64,000 nt of DNA from Oscillospiraceae bacterium (GTDB taxonomy: Bacteria > Bacillota > Clostridia > Oscillospirales > Oscillospiraceae). Under the pieces are notes generated by a model. It ran no database searches. It was not told the DNA's origin and saw only the letters and a list, made by a program, of their open reading frames with translations. This document shows, in pieces, positions 34,599 through 43,473 of this stretch. The stretch covers positions 18,516-82,515 of the forward strand of contig JAFRQP010000020.1 of the NCBI GenBank assembly GCA_017428565.1, written 5' to 3'. Numbering within the stretch: the first letter of the stretch is position 1; every line of letters starts with the position of its first letter. The translations under genes were made by a program, and so were the position numbers.

Positions 34599-35924
34599 TC
34601 AGAAGATAAGGGAGCCCAGCAGGTAGGCAGCGGCAGCATCCACAACGGCCATCACCAGGCCGGGCAGCAGATAGCTGGTGTTGAAGACGAACTTTCCGAT
34701 CTTGGTGGTGCCGGCGGTGTCGAAAGCGATGGCGGCCAGGCTCTCGGAGGCGGCGGGGATCAGGAAGTGAGAGCCGATGGTGGCCCAGCCGGCCAGCAGC
34801 ACGGGAGGCGCGATGCCCAGGGCCAGGCCCAGGGGAACCACGATGGCGGTGGTAGAGGCCTGAGAGGTGGTGATGTTGCCCACCAGGTAGCAGGCGATGA
34901 TGAAGATCCAGGGGTACTTGTTGGTGAAGCCGGCGACCACTTCGGTCAGGTAGCTGGACTGGGAGCCGATGAAGATGTTGACCATCCAGCACAGGCCGAT
35001 GACAATGACGGCGGCGAAGACGCCGGACTGGAAGACCTGGGTCTTCAGGATCTCGTCGGGCTTCTTGTCCTTCATCAGAAGGGCGATGACGGCGGCGGCC
35101 ACCAGCATGAAGATCTGGATGATATCAGTCATGCCGAGGGCCTTGTCGTTGCCGAGGACGGGACGGAGGGCAGGAACAGCGCCGAGCACCACCACGCAGA
35201 CCATGGCGCCCAGGAACACGCAGACGGCGATCTTGCTGGCCTTGCTGAACTTGGAGAAGTCGATGACTTTCTCTTCCTTCTTCTCCTCCGGCTTGAGGGT
35301 GCCGTCAGCCACACGGCGCTGGAATTCGGGATCGTCGGCCAGCTCCTTGCCCTTCTTCAGCATCACGAGGCCGGCGGCCAGGGAGCCCAGAAGGGTAGCG
35401 GGGATCATGACCAGCAGGATCTTGACAAGGCCGATACCGGAGCTTTCCATGAAGCCGATGAGAGCGGCCATGGCAGCGGCCAGCGGGGTGGCGCAGACCG
35501 CGTTCTGAGAGGAGACGATGGACGCGGCGATGGGACGCTCGGGGCGGATGCCGTTTTCGATGGCCAGCTCGTTGACGATGGGCAGCAGGCTCCACACGAT
35601 GTGGCCGGTGCCGCAGCAGAAAACGAAGACCCAGGAAACGATGGGGGCCAGGATGGTCACGGCTTTGGGGTGCTTGCGGAGGATCTTCTCCGCAACGGCT
35701 ACCAGGTAGTCGATGCCGCCGATGGCCTGCATGGCGCCGCCGGCCAGCACAACGCAGAGGATGATGCGCAGAACCGTGAGCGGAGGATCGGACATCTGAG
35801 CGCGGAAGAGGAAGGTGAAGATGAACACGCCGATGCCGCCCGCCAGGGTGAGGAACACGCCGCCCTTCCGGACACCCCAGAAGATGAGAGCCAGGAGGAC
35901 GATCAATTCGATCCAGAACAGCAT
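34599..35924 (-). CDS. Dcu-family (DcuA/DcuB-type) membrane transporter
   Basis: The 441-residue integral membrane protein has the Dcu family frame: LIVLLALIFWGVRKGGV, CGTGHIVWSLLPIVNELAIENGIRPERPIAAS, and HFLIPAASESLAAIAFDTAGTTKIG near the end, equivalent to the [24 protein letters not shown] region of DcuB. Classic members exchange C4-dicarboxylates. FraA of Salmonella, from what I recall of the fructose-asparagine locus, is a Dcu-type importer, so here it may bring in an Amadori compound. ATG 35924 has AGGAG upstream. Confidence 0.88.
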   Translation of the reverse strand: MLFWIELIVLLALIFWGVRKGGVFLTLAGGIGVFIFTFLFRAQMSDPPLTVLRIILCVVLAGGAMQAIGGIDYLVAVAEKILRKHPKAVTILAPIVSWVFVFCCGTGHIVWSLLPIVNELAIENGIRPERPIAASIVSSQNAVCATPLAAAMAALIGFMESSGIGLVKILLVMIPATLLGSLAAGLVMLKKGKELADDPEFQRRVADGTLKPEEKKEEKVIDFSKFSKASKIAVCVFLGAMVCVVVLGAVPALRPVLGNDKALGMTDIIQIFMLVAAAVIALLMKDKKPDEILKTQVFQSGVFAAVIVIGLCWMVNIFIGSQSSYLTEVVAGFTNKYPWIFIIACYLVGNITTSQASTTAIVVPLGLALGIAPPVLLAGWATIGSHFLIPAASESLAAIAFDTAGTTKIGKFVFNTSYLLPGLVMAVVDAAAAYLLGSLIF

Positions 35925-36021
35925 AGTTTTTTTACTCCTTTCTTTTTGTACCAGGCGGAGAGCGTTCCCAATTTCCCCTCTCGCCTCCCGTAATGCTTAA
36001 CCCTGTACGGGGCAGGGGTGA

Positions 36022-36927
36022 TTACACGGACTGACTGCGGTTATCGATGATGCGCCCGGCAATGGGCACGCCGTAGCCGAAGGCACCCTCCATGCCGCAG
36101 ACCCCGGCCGCAAAGGCGGCGCCGGCGTTCATGGCCTCCACCAGCGCCAGGGAGAGATCCTCGCTGCCGTCAAGGCGGATCTCTCCGGCGGCCTGCTTCT
36201 TCAGCAGGGTGCTGAGGAAGGTGGCAAAGTAGGAGTCCCCCGCGCCCATGGTGTCGAACACATCGTCGGAGAGCACGGCGGGTGCGTAATAGAAGCGGTC
36301 CCGGTAGAGGAGCCAGGAGCCATCCTCCCCGATGGTGCCCAGCACCAGAGGCACGCCGTAGGAGGCTGCCTTCTTCATTTCCCGCTCTCTCGCCTCCTGA
36401 TCCAGGTGGGCGCAGGAGAGCAGAGCGACCTTGATATAGGGGCAGATCCTGGCCAGGTACGCGTCGGTCCAGCGGAGGGAGAAGTCATAGGCGATGGGCA
36501 CCCCCGCCGAGGCGATGAAGGGCAGGTCCTCCTCCACATAGGCGTTCAGGTCGGAATAGACCAGGTCAAAGCCTTTGATGTAATCCAGATCTTCCGCGGT
36601 AAAGCAGTAGGGATTGACAGCGGCCACGCCGCCCTTGTTGGAGCCGATGAAGACCCGGTCGCTGCCTGCCAGGGTAACGCAGGCAAAACCGTTTTCCCCC
36701 TCGAAGCTGCGGCAGCGGCTGCGGTCGATGCCCAGGGCATCCAGGGTGTCCTGCAGGCACTGCGCCACCTCGTCGGAGCCGAACTTGCCGAGGAAGGCGG
36801 CCTCCACGCCGTTCATCACGGCGTAGGCACAGGTGTTCACCGCCTGCCCGCCGGGGTACATTTTGCCCCGGGAGAGATACTTGTCACAGACGTCGTCGCC
36901 GATGGCCAGAAGTCTTGCATTTCTCAT
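36022..36927 (-). CDS. PfkB-family kinase, FrlD/FraD-like
   Basis: This 301-residue PfkB kinase starts with LLAIGDDVCDKY (compare IGDNCVDIY in FrlD). It has PGGQAVNTCAYAV at about 25-37 and the catalytic signature DTMGAGDSYFATF at about 225-237. It follows the deglycase gene by 19 bases and is likely to phosphorylate the imported fructosamine at C6. ATG 36927 has GGGAGG nine bases upstream; ATG 36936 abuts it and is unlikely. Confidence 0.87.
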   Translation of the reverse strand: MRNARLLAIGDDVCDKYLSRGKMYPGGQAVNTCAYAVMNGVEAAFLGKFGSDEVAQCLQDTLDALGIDRSRCRSFEGENGFACVTLAGSDRVFIGSNKGGVAAVNPYCFTAEDLDYIKGFDLVYSDLNAYVEEDLPFIASAGVPIAYDFSLRWTDAYLARICPYIKVALLSCAHLDQEAREREMKKAASYGVPLVLGTIGEDGSWLLYRDRFYYAPAVLSDDVFDTMGAGDSYFATFLSTLLKKQAAGEIRLDGSEDLSLALVEAMNAGAAFAAGVCGMEGAFGYGVPIAGRIIDNRSQSV

Positions 36928-36946
36928 CGCTCTCATCCTCCCGGGA

Positions 36947-37957
36947 TCAGTACTCCACCTTCCACATGTAGCGGCGGGTGCTCAGCGGGTGGCAGCGCTC
37001 CTCGGCCAGGGCGTGGTTGTAGATGGGGTAGACGTTGTTGAAGAGGGAATGGTTGAAGTAGTCCACCACGTTTGCGTCGATCACGGAGAGCCCCAGCTCC
37101 TTGGCGTCCAGCACCTCCAGACGCTTGCCGTAGCTGCGCAGGAAGCGGAGGGCCCGCTCGTCCAGCTCCCGGGTGCTGCCCTCGCTGATCTGGATCACGA
37201 AGGGGACGTTTGCATCGGTGACCTCAAAGGGACCGTGGAAAAATTCGCCAGTGTGGATGCAGGCGGACTGGATCCACTGCATTTCCATGAAGATGCATAT
37301 GCTTTCCATATAAGCCGCGCCCCAGGCAGCGCCGCTGCCCATGGTGTAGATAAAGCTGTCGTCCCGATACTCCCGGGCAAAGGCCAGGGCGCGCTCGGCC
37401 ACCTGGCGGCGGGCCTTGCGGATCACAGAGCTGATCAGCTCCAGGCCCCGGTAGTAGGCCTCGTAGTGGGCATAGCCTTCGCTGCGCTGCACGGTCTCCA
37501 CAGCCAGGGTCATGGCGCAGAGGGTTTTTTCGCCTGCGTAGTCGATATCGCCTGCCAGGTGGTCCGGGCTGGCGTCGAACTCATAGCGCACGATATAATC
37601 GCCGTAGGGGATGATCTCGGACTCCTCCAGCCAGGTCAGCAGGATCACGGCCGCGCCCTTCTCTTTGCCCAGCTTTGCTGCGGCAATGGTCTCTGGGGTA
37701 TTGCCTTTGTGGCAGGAAAGGCATATAATGGAATTCACACCGAAGTCCCTGGGGGTGCTGTGCAGGAACTCGTTGCTGCTGACAGCCGCGCTGCGCAGAA
37801 CGGTGCTTTCCCGCTGCATAAAGTTTGCCGCCGGAACCAGAGCGCCGTAGGAACCGCCGCAGCCTACGAAGTACAGGGACTTGACTCCGCCGACCGCTTT
37901 CTTGTCCTCAAATACCTTCGCAACGATCTCCCGGATCTGTTCTGCCTGCTTGACCAT
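36947..37957 (-). CDS. SIS-domain fructosamine-6-phosphate deglycase, FrlB/FraB-like
   Basis: The 336-residue protein has two SIS (sugar isomerase) domains (about 20-150 and 185-320). GCGGSYGALVPAANF and HTGEFFHGPFEVTD match the corresponding stretches of FrlB (CGSPLNAAQTA and ESGEFRHGPLEI), and the last residues RRYMWKVEY match FrlB's RRYYGGLVEY. FrlB/FraB cleave the phosphorylated Amadori compound into glucose 6-phosphate and an amino acid. It is the first gene of the minus-strand operon, with GGAGG and ATG 37957. Confidence 0.9.
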   Translation of the reverse strand: MVKQAEQIREIVAKVFEDKKAVGGVKSLYFVGCGGSYGALVPAANFMQRESTVLRSAAVSSNEFLHSTPRDFGVNSIICLSCHKGNTPETIAAAKLGKEKGAAVILLTWLEESEIIPYGDYIVRYEFDASPDHLAGDIDYAGEKTLCAMTLAVETVQRSEGYAHYEAYYRGLELISSVIRKARRQVAERALAFAREYRDDSFIYTMGSGAAWGAAYMESICIFMEMQWIQSACIHTGEFFHGPFEVTDANVPFVIQISEGSTRELDERALRFLRSYGKRLEVLDAKELGLSVIDANVVDYFNHSLFNNVYPIYNHALAEERCHPLSTRRYMWKVEY

Positions 37958-38019
37958 TTGTAGTTCCTCCTTTTATCTCGAAGAGTTTGTATTGCTTTGT
38001 ATTGCTTTGTCTGGCTTCA

Positions 38020-38048
38020 TATTATTCTTCAGCAATACAAATGTCAAC
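38020..38048 (-). promoter_or_regulatory. Promoter of the deglycase-kinase-transporter operon
   Basis: On the minus strand TTGACA, 17 bases, TAATAT. A TTTGTATTGC word fills the spacer directly after the -35 box. Confidence 0.75.
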
Positions 38049-38203
38049 ATTTTTTTTTCGCCCTGTTCAATTTTTGACTTATTCCACAATTTTGTATAGA
38101 TAAAACTGTGAAATTTCACGAAACCATGTGCTGGAGCACATGGTTTTTTCTGTTTTCTCCAGTGAATTGCGAAAAGATCTCTGCCTGGAAACGCGGAATA
38201 TGC

Positions 38204-38232
38204 TTTACAAGAGTGGAATCATTTGCTATAAT
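38204..38232 (+). promoter_or_regulatory. Promoter of the gntR gene
   Basis: TTTACA, 17 bases, TATAAT, immediately followed by TTTGTATTAT, which would fit autoregulation. Confidence 0.8.
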
Positions 38233-38266
38233 TTGTATTATCATCAAGAGGGAAAAGGAAGACGTC

Positions 38267-38983
38267 ATGGATCAAATCAATAAAAGCAGCTCCGTTCCGC
38301 TGTACCAGCAGCTCTATGAAAAACTGAAAGACGAGATCAGCGGCGGCACTTACCCCGCCGGCAGCCGCCTGCCTACAGAGGCAGAACTGAGCGAAACCTA
38401 CCAAGTCAGCCGGGTCACGGTGCGCAAGGCCATGGAACAGCTGGAAAAAGAAGATTTCCTGGTACGCAAGGTCGGCAAGGGCACCTTCGTGCGGGAACGC
38501 AAGTTTTCCCGGCAGCTTTCCGCGGTGATGGGTTTTTCCGAGATGTGTCGCAGCATGGGCTTCACCCCGGGCTCCAAAACCATCAAGATCGCGCTGGAGG
38601 ACCCCTCTCCCAAGGACGCCCAGCGTCTGGGCCTGGATCCAGAGGGGAAGATCCTGGTGATCGACCGCATCCGCTATGCTGACGGCATGCCCGTGGTGCT
38701 GGAGACCACCAAGTTTGCCGAGGACTTTTTCTTCCTTTTCGACGAGGATCTGAACAATCGCTCCCTCTATGAGGTCATCCGCCAGAAGAAGGGCATCGAG
38801 TTCACCAACTCTGTCAAGCATCTGGAGGTAGTCTTCGCCAACTACCAGGAATCCCGCTATCTGGGCATCTCTGTTGGCTATCCGCTGCTGAAGATCAGCA
38901 GTGTGGTGAACGATTCCACCGGCGAGCACCGCTATATCAGCATCCAGCGCTGTGTGGCGGATAAATTCGAGATCGTGATCTGA
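38267..38983 (+). CDS. GntR-family (HutC/FrlR type) transcriptional regulator
   Basis: The 238 residues contain an N-terminal winged helix (about 8-75: VPLYQQLYEKLKDEISGGTYPAGSRLPTEAELSETYQVSRVTVRKAMEQLEKEDFLVRKVGKGTFV) and a C-terminal UTRA ligand-binding domain (about 90-235), as in FrlR and FraR. It is likely to bind a phosphorylated or free Amadori compound and control both arms of the locus. ATG 38267 follows AAAAGGAAG. The gene has its own promoter and terminator. Confidence 0.93.
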   Translation: MDQINKSSSVPLYQQLYEKLKDEISGGTYPAGSRLPTEAELSETYQVSRVTVRKAMEQLEKEDFLVRKVGKGTFVRERKFSRQLSAVMGFSEMCRSMGFTPGSKTIKIALEDPSPKDAQRLGLDPEGKILVIDRIRYADGMPVVLETTKFAEDFFFLFDEDLNNRSLYEVIRQKKGIEFTNSVKHLEVVFANYQESRYLGISVGYPLLKISSVVNDSTGEHRYISIQRCVADKFEIVI

Positions 38984-39017
38984 TACAATAGAAAATAATA
39001 AGCAGGAAATAAGCAGG

Positions 39018-39059
39018 AAAAGCCTCTGTCCTCTCCGAAAAGAGAGGGCGGAGGCTTTT
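39018..39059 (+). terminator. Terminator of the gntR gene
   Basis: AAAAGCCTCTGTCCTCTC / GAGAGGGCGGAGGCTTTT with a short loop, about 35 bases past the stop. Confidence 0.88.
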
Positions 39060-39081
39060 CTATAAAAAGTCGGAAAGCCAC

Positions 39082-39157
39082 TTGACAAGCGGTCCTTCTT
39101 ATAGTATGTTTTTGTTATAATACAAAAGAAGACATATGTAACAGGGACAATACAAAC
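39082..39157 (+). promoter_or_regulatory. Promoter of the btpA-FGGY kinase operon with candidate operators
   Basis: TTGACA (39082-39087), 17 bases, TATGTT; an additional TATAAT lies at 39116-39121. Two words complementary to TTTGTATT follow (AATACAAAA near 39119 and CAATACAAAC at 39148-39157), the same motif as in the divergent control region. Confidence 0.6.
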
Positions 39158-39171
39158 AGGAGGGAACGATT

Positions 39172-39972
39172 ATGTGGACACAGGATATGTTCGGCGTAGA
39201 GAAGCCTATCATCGCGCTGCTGCATCTGGACGCCATGCCCGGCGATCCGGGCTTCTGCGGCAGTCTGGACTCCGTACTCGCCCACGCCCGGGCGGACCTG
39301 GAGGCGCTGCAGGCCGGCGGCGTTGACGGCATCCTCTTTGCCAATGAGTTCAGCAGACCCTATCAGTGCGTGCCGGATATCGCCATGATCTCGGCCATGG
39401 CCTATATCATCGGCAATCTCCGCGCACAGATCGACCGCCCCTTCGGCGTGAATGTGGTGAAAAACCCCATTGCCACCATAGACCTGGCGGCAGCGACCGG
39501 AGCCAGCTTTGCCCGCAACAGCTTTTCCGGCGCCTATGTGGGGGAATACGGCCTGTTCTCCACCAGCAGCGGAGAGGCTGCCCGGCACCGGATGGCCCTG
39601 GGCATCCCCGATATGAAGCTGCTGTACAAGGTAAACCCCGAGTCTGACGCCTATCTGGCCTCCCGGGACCTTCGCGTGGTGGCCAGATCCATCCTCTACG
39701 GCGGCTTTGCCGACGGGCTTTGCGTCTCCGGTGCCGCCGCAGGCAGCGAGCCGGACGACAGCCTCCTTGCCGCGATCTATGAGGTGGCCCGGGGCAGCGG
39801 TGTGCCGGTTTTCTGCAACACCGGCTGCAAGCAGGAAAACGTGCAGGAGAAGCTCAAATACTGCGACGCCGTTTGCATGGGTACGGCCTTCAAGGGGCCG
39901 GACGGACGGGTTCAGAAGGACCGGGTCAGCAGTTTCATGGAGAAGGTTGCCCGGATCCGCGCCTCGCTTTGA
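39172..39972 (+). CDS. BtpA/SgcQ-family TIM-barrel protein
   Basis: The 266 residues fit the BtpA family: KPIIALLHLDAMPGDPGF, then GVDGILFANEFSRPY, FGVNVVKNP, and VFCNTGCKQENVQEKLKYCDAVCMGTAFK. Members such as SgcQ sit in sugar operons; BtpA was linked to photosystem I in cyanobacteria. The catalytic role is not established. It starts at ATG 39172 with GGAGGG and is followed after 15 bases by the FGGY kinase gene. Confidence 0.87.
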   Translation: MWTQDMFGVEKPIIALLHLDAMPGDPGFCGSLDSVLAHARADLEALQAGGVDGILFANEFSRPYQCVPDIAMISAMAYIIGNLRAQIDRPFGVNVVKNPIATIDLAAATGASFARNSFSGAYVGEYGLFSTSSGEAARHRMALGIPDMKLLYKVNPESDAYLASRDLRVVARSILYGGFADGLCVSGAAAGSEPDDSLLAAIYEVARGSGVPVFCNTGCKQENVQEKLKYCDAVCMGTAFKGPDGRVQKDRVSSFMEKVARIRASL

Positions 39973-39987
39973 GCGGAGGGAGCCGGT

Positions 39988-41541
39988 ATGGAGAAGCGTT
40001 ACTATCTGGGCATTGACATCGGCACCTTCAGCTCCAGGGGGATCCTTCTGGATGAAAGCTATTCCGTGGCGGCCGATGCTTCGGTGCCCCACGGCATGGA
40101 GAATCCCCAGCCCGGTTATTTTGAGCACGATGCCCTGCAGGTGTGGTGGGGGGATTTCTGCACACTCAGCCGCCGACTCCTGACCGAGAGCGGCATCGAC
40201 CCCCGGCAGATCGCCTGCGTAGGCGCCAGCGCTCTGGGGACCGACTGCCTGCCGGTGGACGAAAACTGCGAACCCCTGCGCCCTGCGATCCTCTACGGCA
40301 TCGATGCCCGGGCCTCCCGGGAGGCGGAGTGGCTGACTGCCTATTATGGACAGGAGCGGGTGATGCAGCTTTTCGGCCATCCCATCTGCTCCGGCGACAC
40401 CGCCACCAAGATCCTCTGGATCCGCAACAACGAGCCGGAGATCTATGCAAGGACCTATAAGTTCCTGACGGGAAGCTCCTTCCTGGCGGCCCGGCTCACC
40501 GGACGCTATACCATCGACCAATTCCTGGCCAAGGGCTCTTTCCGTCCTCTATACCGCCCGGATGGCAGTGTGAACGAGGAGGAGTGCGCCCTGTACTGCC
40601 GTCCGGACCAGATCGCGGAGGCGCTGCCCGTGAACCGGGTCATCGGCGGTGTCACGGAAAAGGCGGCGGCGGAGACCGGGCTCGCTCCGGGTACGCCCGT
40701 GATCGTGGGAACCGGGGATTCCACCGCCGAGGCCATCAGCGTGGGACTTGTGGAGCCGGGCACGGCCTTTTTCCAGTACGGCTCCTCCATGTACTATTAT
40801 TATTGTATGGACCGGGCGGTGAGCAGCTATGTCTCGCCGGAAGGAAACGGACGGCTCAACGGCAGCAAGGTGTTCACGGTCCCCGGCACCCACTGTCTGG
40901 GAGACGGCACCAATGCCGCCGGCACCTTGACCCGCTGGGTGCGGGATCTGCTCTACAAGCCGGAGCTCCTTGCAGAGGAGGAGGGCGGCGAAAACGCCTA
41001 TGCGGTCATGGCCCGGGAGGCTGCGGAGATCCCCTGCGGCTCGGAGGGGCTCATGATGCTGCCCTATATCTATGGGGAGCGGAGTCCCCTGCAGGATCCC
41101 CGGGCGACGGGGATGCTTTTTGGCCTGCGAGGAAACCACGGCCGGGCCCATATCAACCGGGCAGCGCTGGAGGCGGTGGGCTATTCCACGCTGCAGCACC
41201 TGATCCTATTTGAGGAGCTGGGCCTGCCGCCCAAACGAATCATCACCGCCGGAGGCGGCACCAAAAACCGAACCTGGATGCAGATCGTCTGCGATATTTG
41301 CGGCATGCCGATCCAGATCCCGGAGAGCTGGCAATGCTCCGCCTTCGGGGACGCCATGCTGGCAGCGCTGGGCGCAGGCGCGCTGGATAGCTTCAGCGCT
41401 TTACGGCAGGCGCTTCCCGCCGGGACCGTGCTGCAGCCCGATGAGACGGCCCATCGGCTGTACGCCTCCCGCTATCCCATCTTCCGGGATCTCTATCGCA
41501 GCAACCGGGAGCAGATGCATGCGCTTTCTGCGGAGGCGTGA
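39988..41541 (+). CDS. FGGY-family carbohydrate kinase
   Basis: The 517-residue kinase has the two-domain FGGY layout: ATP-binding LGIDIGTFSSRGIL (about 6-19), a second-domain GTGDSTAEAISVG, and AGGGTKNRTWMQIVCDICGMPI, the FGGY C-terminal signature region. The family phosphorylates xylulose, ribulose, gluconate, glycerol and similar substrates. The substrate here is not clear from sequence; a pentulose or hexulose linked to the adjacent locus is possible. ATG 39988 has GGAGGGAG upstream. Confidence 0.92.
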   Translation: MEKRYYLGIDIGTFSSRGILLDESYSVAADASVPHGMENPQPGYFEHDALQVWWGDFCTLSRRLLTESGIDPRQIACVGASALGTDCLPVDENCEPLRPAILYGIDARASREAEWLTAYYGQERVMQLFGHPICSGDTATKILWIRNNEPEIYARTYKFLTGSSFLAARLTGRYTIDQFLAKGSFRPLYRPDGSVNEEECALYCRPDQIAEALPVNRVIGGVTEKAAAETGLAPGTPVIVGTGDSTAEAISVGLVEPGTAFFQYGSSMYYYYCMDRAVSSYVSPEGNGRLNGSKVFTVPGTHCLGDGTNAAGTLTRWVRDLLYKPELLAEEEGGENAYAVMAREAAEIPCGSEGLMMLPYIYGERSPLQDPRATGMLFGLRGNHGRAHINRAALEAVGYSTLQHLILFEELGLPPKRIITAGGGTKNRTWMQIVCDICGMPIQIPESWQCSAFGDAMLAALGAGALDSFSALRQALPAGTVLQPDETAHRLYASRYPIFRDLYRSNREQMHALSAEA

Positions 41542-41542
41542 T

Positions 41543-42241
41543 ATGGAAAACAGGGAAGCGATCCGCTGCGTTCTCTTTGATTTTGACGGGGTAGTAGCCG
41601 ATACGGAGCTTTCGAACATCGGGTATCTGGATAGGGCTCTGGCTGCCTTCGGCCTCCGCCTGAACGAGGAGCAGCGCCGGGCCCTGATCGGTGTGAATAC
41701 GCTGGATGTGATCCAACCCCTGCTGGCGGCGGCGGAGCCCCCCGTCAGCGAGGAAGAGCTGGCCCGGGTGCGAAAGCAGCAGGGGAACACCTATGAAGAC
41801 AGCCCGCAGCTCTGCACGCTCCCCGGCTTTCGGGAGCTGCTGAGCTGCCTGCGGCTCCGGGGAGTCAAAACCGGACTTGTCAGCTCCACCAGTTCCCGGC
41901 TGATCCTGGCTGCGCTGAACCGTCTTTCCCTGACGGGGCAATTCGACCTGATCCTCTGCGGGGATATGGTGGAGCGGAAAAAGCCGGACCCGGAGTGCTA
42001 CCGCAGGGCCATGACGCTGCTGGACATTCCCCCGGAGGCGTGCGCAGTGGTGGAGGATTCGCCGGTGGGGATCAGCGCCGGTCGGGCCTCCGGGGCCTAT
42101 GTGGTGGGCTATGAAGGCGGGCAGATCCGCCAGGATACCGGCCTTGCCCACGCCAGGATCGCTCATTTTTCCGAATGTGCGGAGCTTCCGCCTTTTCGGG
42201 AGCTTCTGAAGGACACAGAGAACGAGGAGGAGAGAGCATGA
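41543..42241 (+). CDS. HAD phosphatase, beta-phosphoglucomutase-like
   Basis: The 232 residues show HAD motif I (LFDFDGVVADTE, about 11-22), a helical cap, motif II VSSTSS, motif III KKPDPECY and motif IV VEDSPVGISAG. The layout matches beta-phosphoglucomutase or small sugar phosphatases. The gene begins one base after the kinase stop and overlaps the next gene (ATGA), so it belongs to the operon. It might remove a dead-end sugar phosphate. Confidence 0.88.
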   Translation: MENREAIRCVLFDFDGVVADTELSNIGYLDRALAAFGLRLNEEQRRALIGVNTLDVIQPLLAAAEPPVSEEELARVRKQQGNTYEDSPQLCTLPGFRELLSCLRLRGVKTGLVSSTSSRLILAALNRLSLTGQFDLILCGDMVERKKPDPECYRRAMTLLDIPPEACAVVEDSPVGISAGRASGAYVVGYEGGQIRQDTGLAHARIAHFSECAELPPFRELLKDTENEEERA

Positions 42242-43362
42242 CAAAGAAACTGGGCTTCGGCCTGATGCGGCTGCCCCTTCTGGACGAGAGGGACGAGGCC
42301 AGCATTGATATCGAAACTTGCAAGCAGATGGTGGACCTGTTCATGAGCAGAGGCTTCACCTATTTTGACACAGCCATCATGTACTGCGGCGCAGCCAGCC
42401 AGCGGGCGGCCAAGACCATTCTGGTGGACCGTTATCCCCGGGACAGCTTCACCCTGGCCACCAAGCTGCACAGCAACTTCGTCCATGCGCCGGAGGATCC
42501 GGAGCGGATCTTCCGGGAGCAGCTGGAGCAGACCGGAGCAGGCTACTTCGACTATTACCTGCTCCACGGGATCAAGGCCAACAGCTATCCCATCTATGAA
42601 AAATACGACTGCTTCAACTGGCTGCTGGAAAAGCAGCGCCAAGGCCTGGTGCGGCACGTGGGCTTTTCCTTCCACGACACCCCGGAGCTGCTGGATCGGA
42701 TCCTGAGAGAACACCCGGAGATGGAATTCGTGCAGATGCAGCTCAACTATCTGGACTGGGAAAGCGAATGGATCCAGTCCCGCGCGGTGTATGAGACCGC
42801 CGTGCGGCATGGGAAGCCCGTGGTGGTCATGGAGCCGGTCAAAGGAGGCACCTTGGCCAGGCTGCCCGCGGAGGCCGAGTCACTTTTGAAGGCGGCGGAG
42901 CCCGACCTCTCCATTCCCTCCTGGGGGATCCGCTTTGCGGCCAGCCAGGAGCATGTGTTCATGGTGCTCTCGGGCATGAGCACGCCGGAGCAGGTGCTGG
43001 ACAACACCGGCTATATGCAGGACTTTCAACCTCTTTCACCGGAGGAGATCGCCCTGACGCGCCGGGCTGCAGAGATCATCAACCGCCAGGTAGCCGTGGC
43101 CTGCACAGGCTGCTCCTACTGTACCGACGGCTGTCCCATGCAGCTGGCGATCCCCAAGTATTTCTCCCTCTATAATGAGGACATGCGGGAGAACCTGGCA
43201 CAAAAGGGCTGGACCGCCAATTACGCCAATTATGCCAAGCTCACAGCCGACCACGGCAGGGCGGGAGACTGCATCGGCTGCGGCCAGTGTGAGGGGGTCT
43301 GCCCCCAGCATCTGCCCATCATCTCCCTGATGCGGCAGGTCTCCGCCCATTACGACGGCTGA
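42238..43362 (+). CDS. Aldo/keto reductase with C-terminal [4Fe-4S] domain (paralog)
   Basis: The 374-residue protein has an aldo/keto reductase barrel (about 1-270; LGFGLMRLP, YFDTAIMY) and a C-terminal ferredoxin-like part with CTGCSYCTDGCP and CIGCGQCEGVCP. It is the last gene of the arm. ATG 42238 overlaps the HAD stop codon and has GGAGGAGA upstream. A paralog lies near the other end of the accessory block (24991-26166). It could reduce an aldehyde or ketone formed in sugar breakdown. Confidence 0.9.
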   Translation: MTKKLGFGLMRLPLLDERDEASIDIETCKQMVDLFMSRGFTYFDTAIMYCGAASQRAAKTILVDRYPRDSFTLATKLHSNFVHAPEDPERIFREQLEQTGAGYFDYYLLHGIKANSYPIYEKYDCFNWLLEKQRQGLVRHVGFSFHDTPELLDRILREHPEMEFVQMQLNYLDWESEWIQSRAVYETAVRHGKPVVVMEPVKGGTLARLPAEAESLLKAAEPDLSIPSWGIRFAASQEHVFMVLSGMSTPEQVLDNTGYMQDFQPLSPEEIALTRRAAEIINRQVAVACTGCSYCTDGCPMQLAIPKYFSLYNEDMRENLAQKGWTANYANYAKLTADHGRAGDCIGCGQCEGVCPQHLPIISLMRQVSAHYDG

Positions 43363-43426
43363 GGGGAGCGAGCCTCTCAGACTGCGGCCGGGCAGAGCCC
43401 GGCGATCCGCTGCAGACAATCAAAAA

Positions 43427-43473
43427 ACGGAGCGCATCGCAGATTTTCCCTGTGGTGCGCTCCGTTCTTTTTT
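43427..43473 (+). terminator. Terminator of the btpA-kinase-HAD-reductase operon
   Basis: ACGGAGCGCATC / GGTGCGCTCCGT hairpin with a T-rich tail. Confidence 0.85.

Larger units (their letters stand above)
37958..38266. promoter_or_regulatory. Divergent control region of the Amadori-type locus
   Basis: No gene lies in this 309-base region. It holds both promoters and repeated TTTGTATTGC words: 37987-37996 and 37997-38006 (plus), 38042-38033 (minus, directly after the -35 box), and TTTGTATTAT at 38232-38241 next to the gntR -10 box. These are candidate operators for the GntR regulator. Confidence 0.7.
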
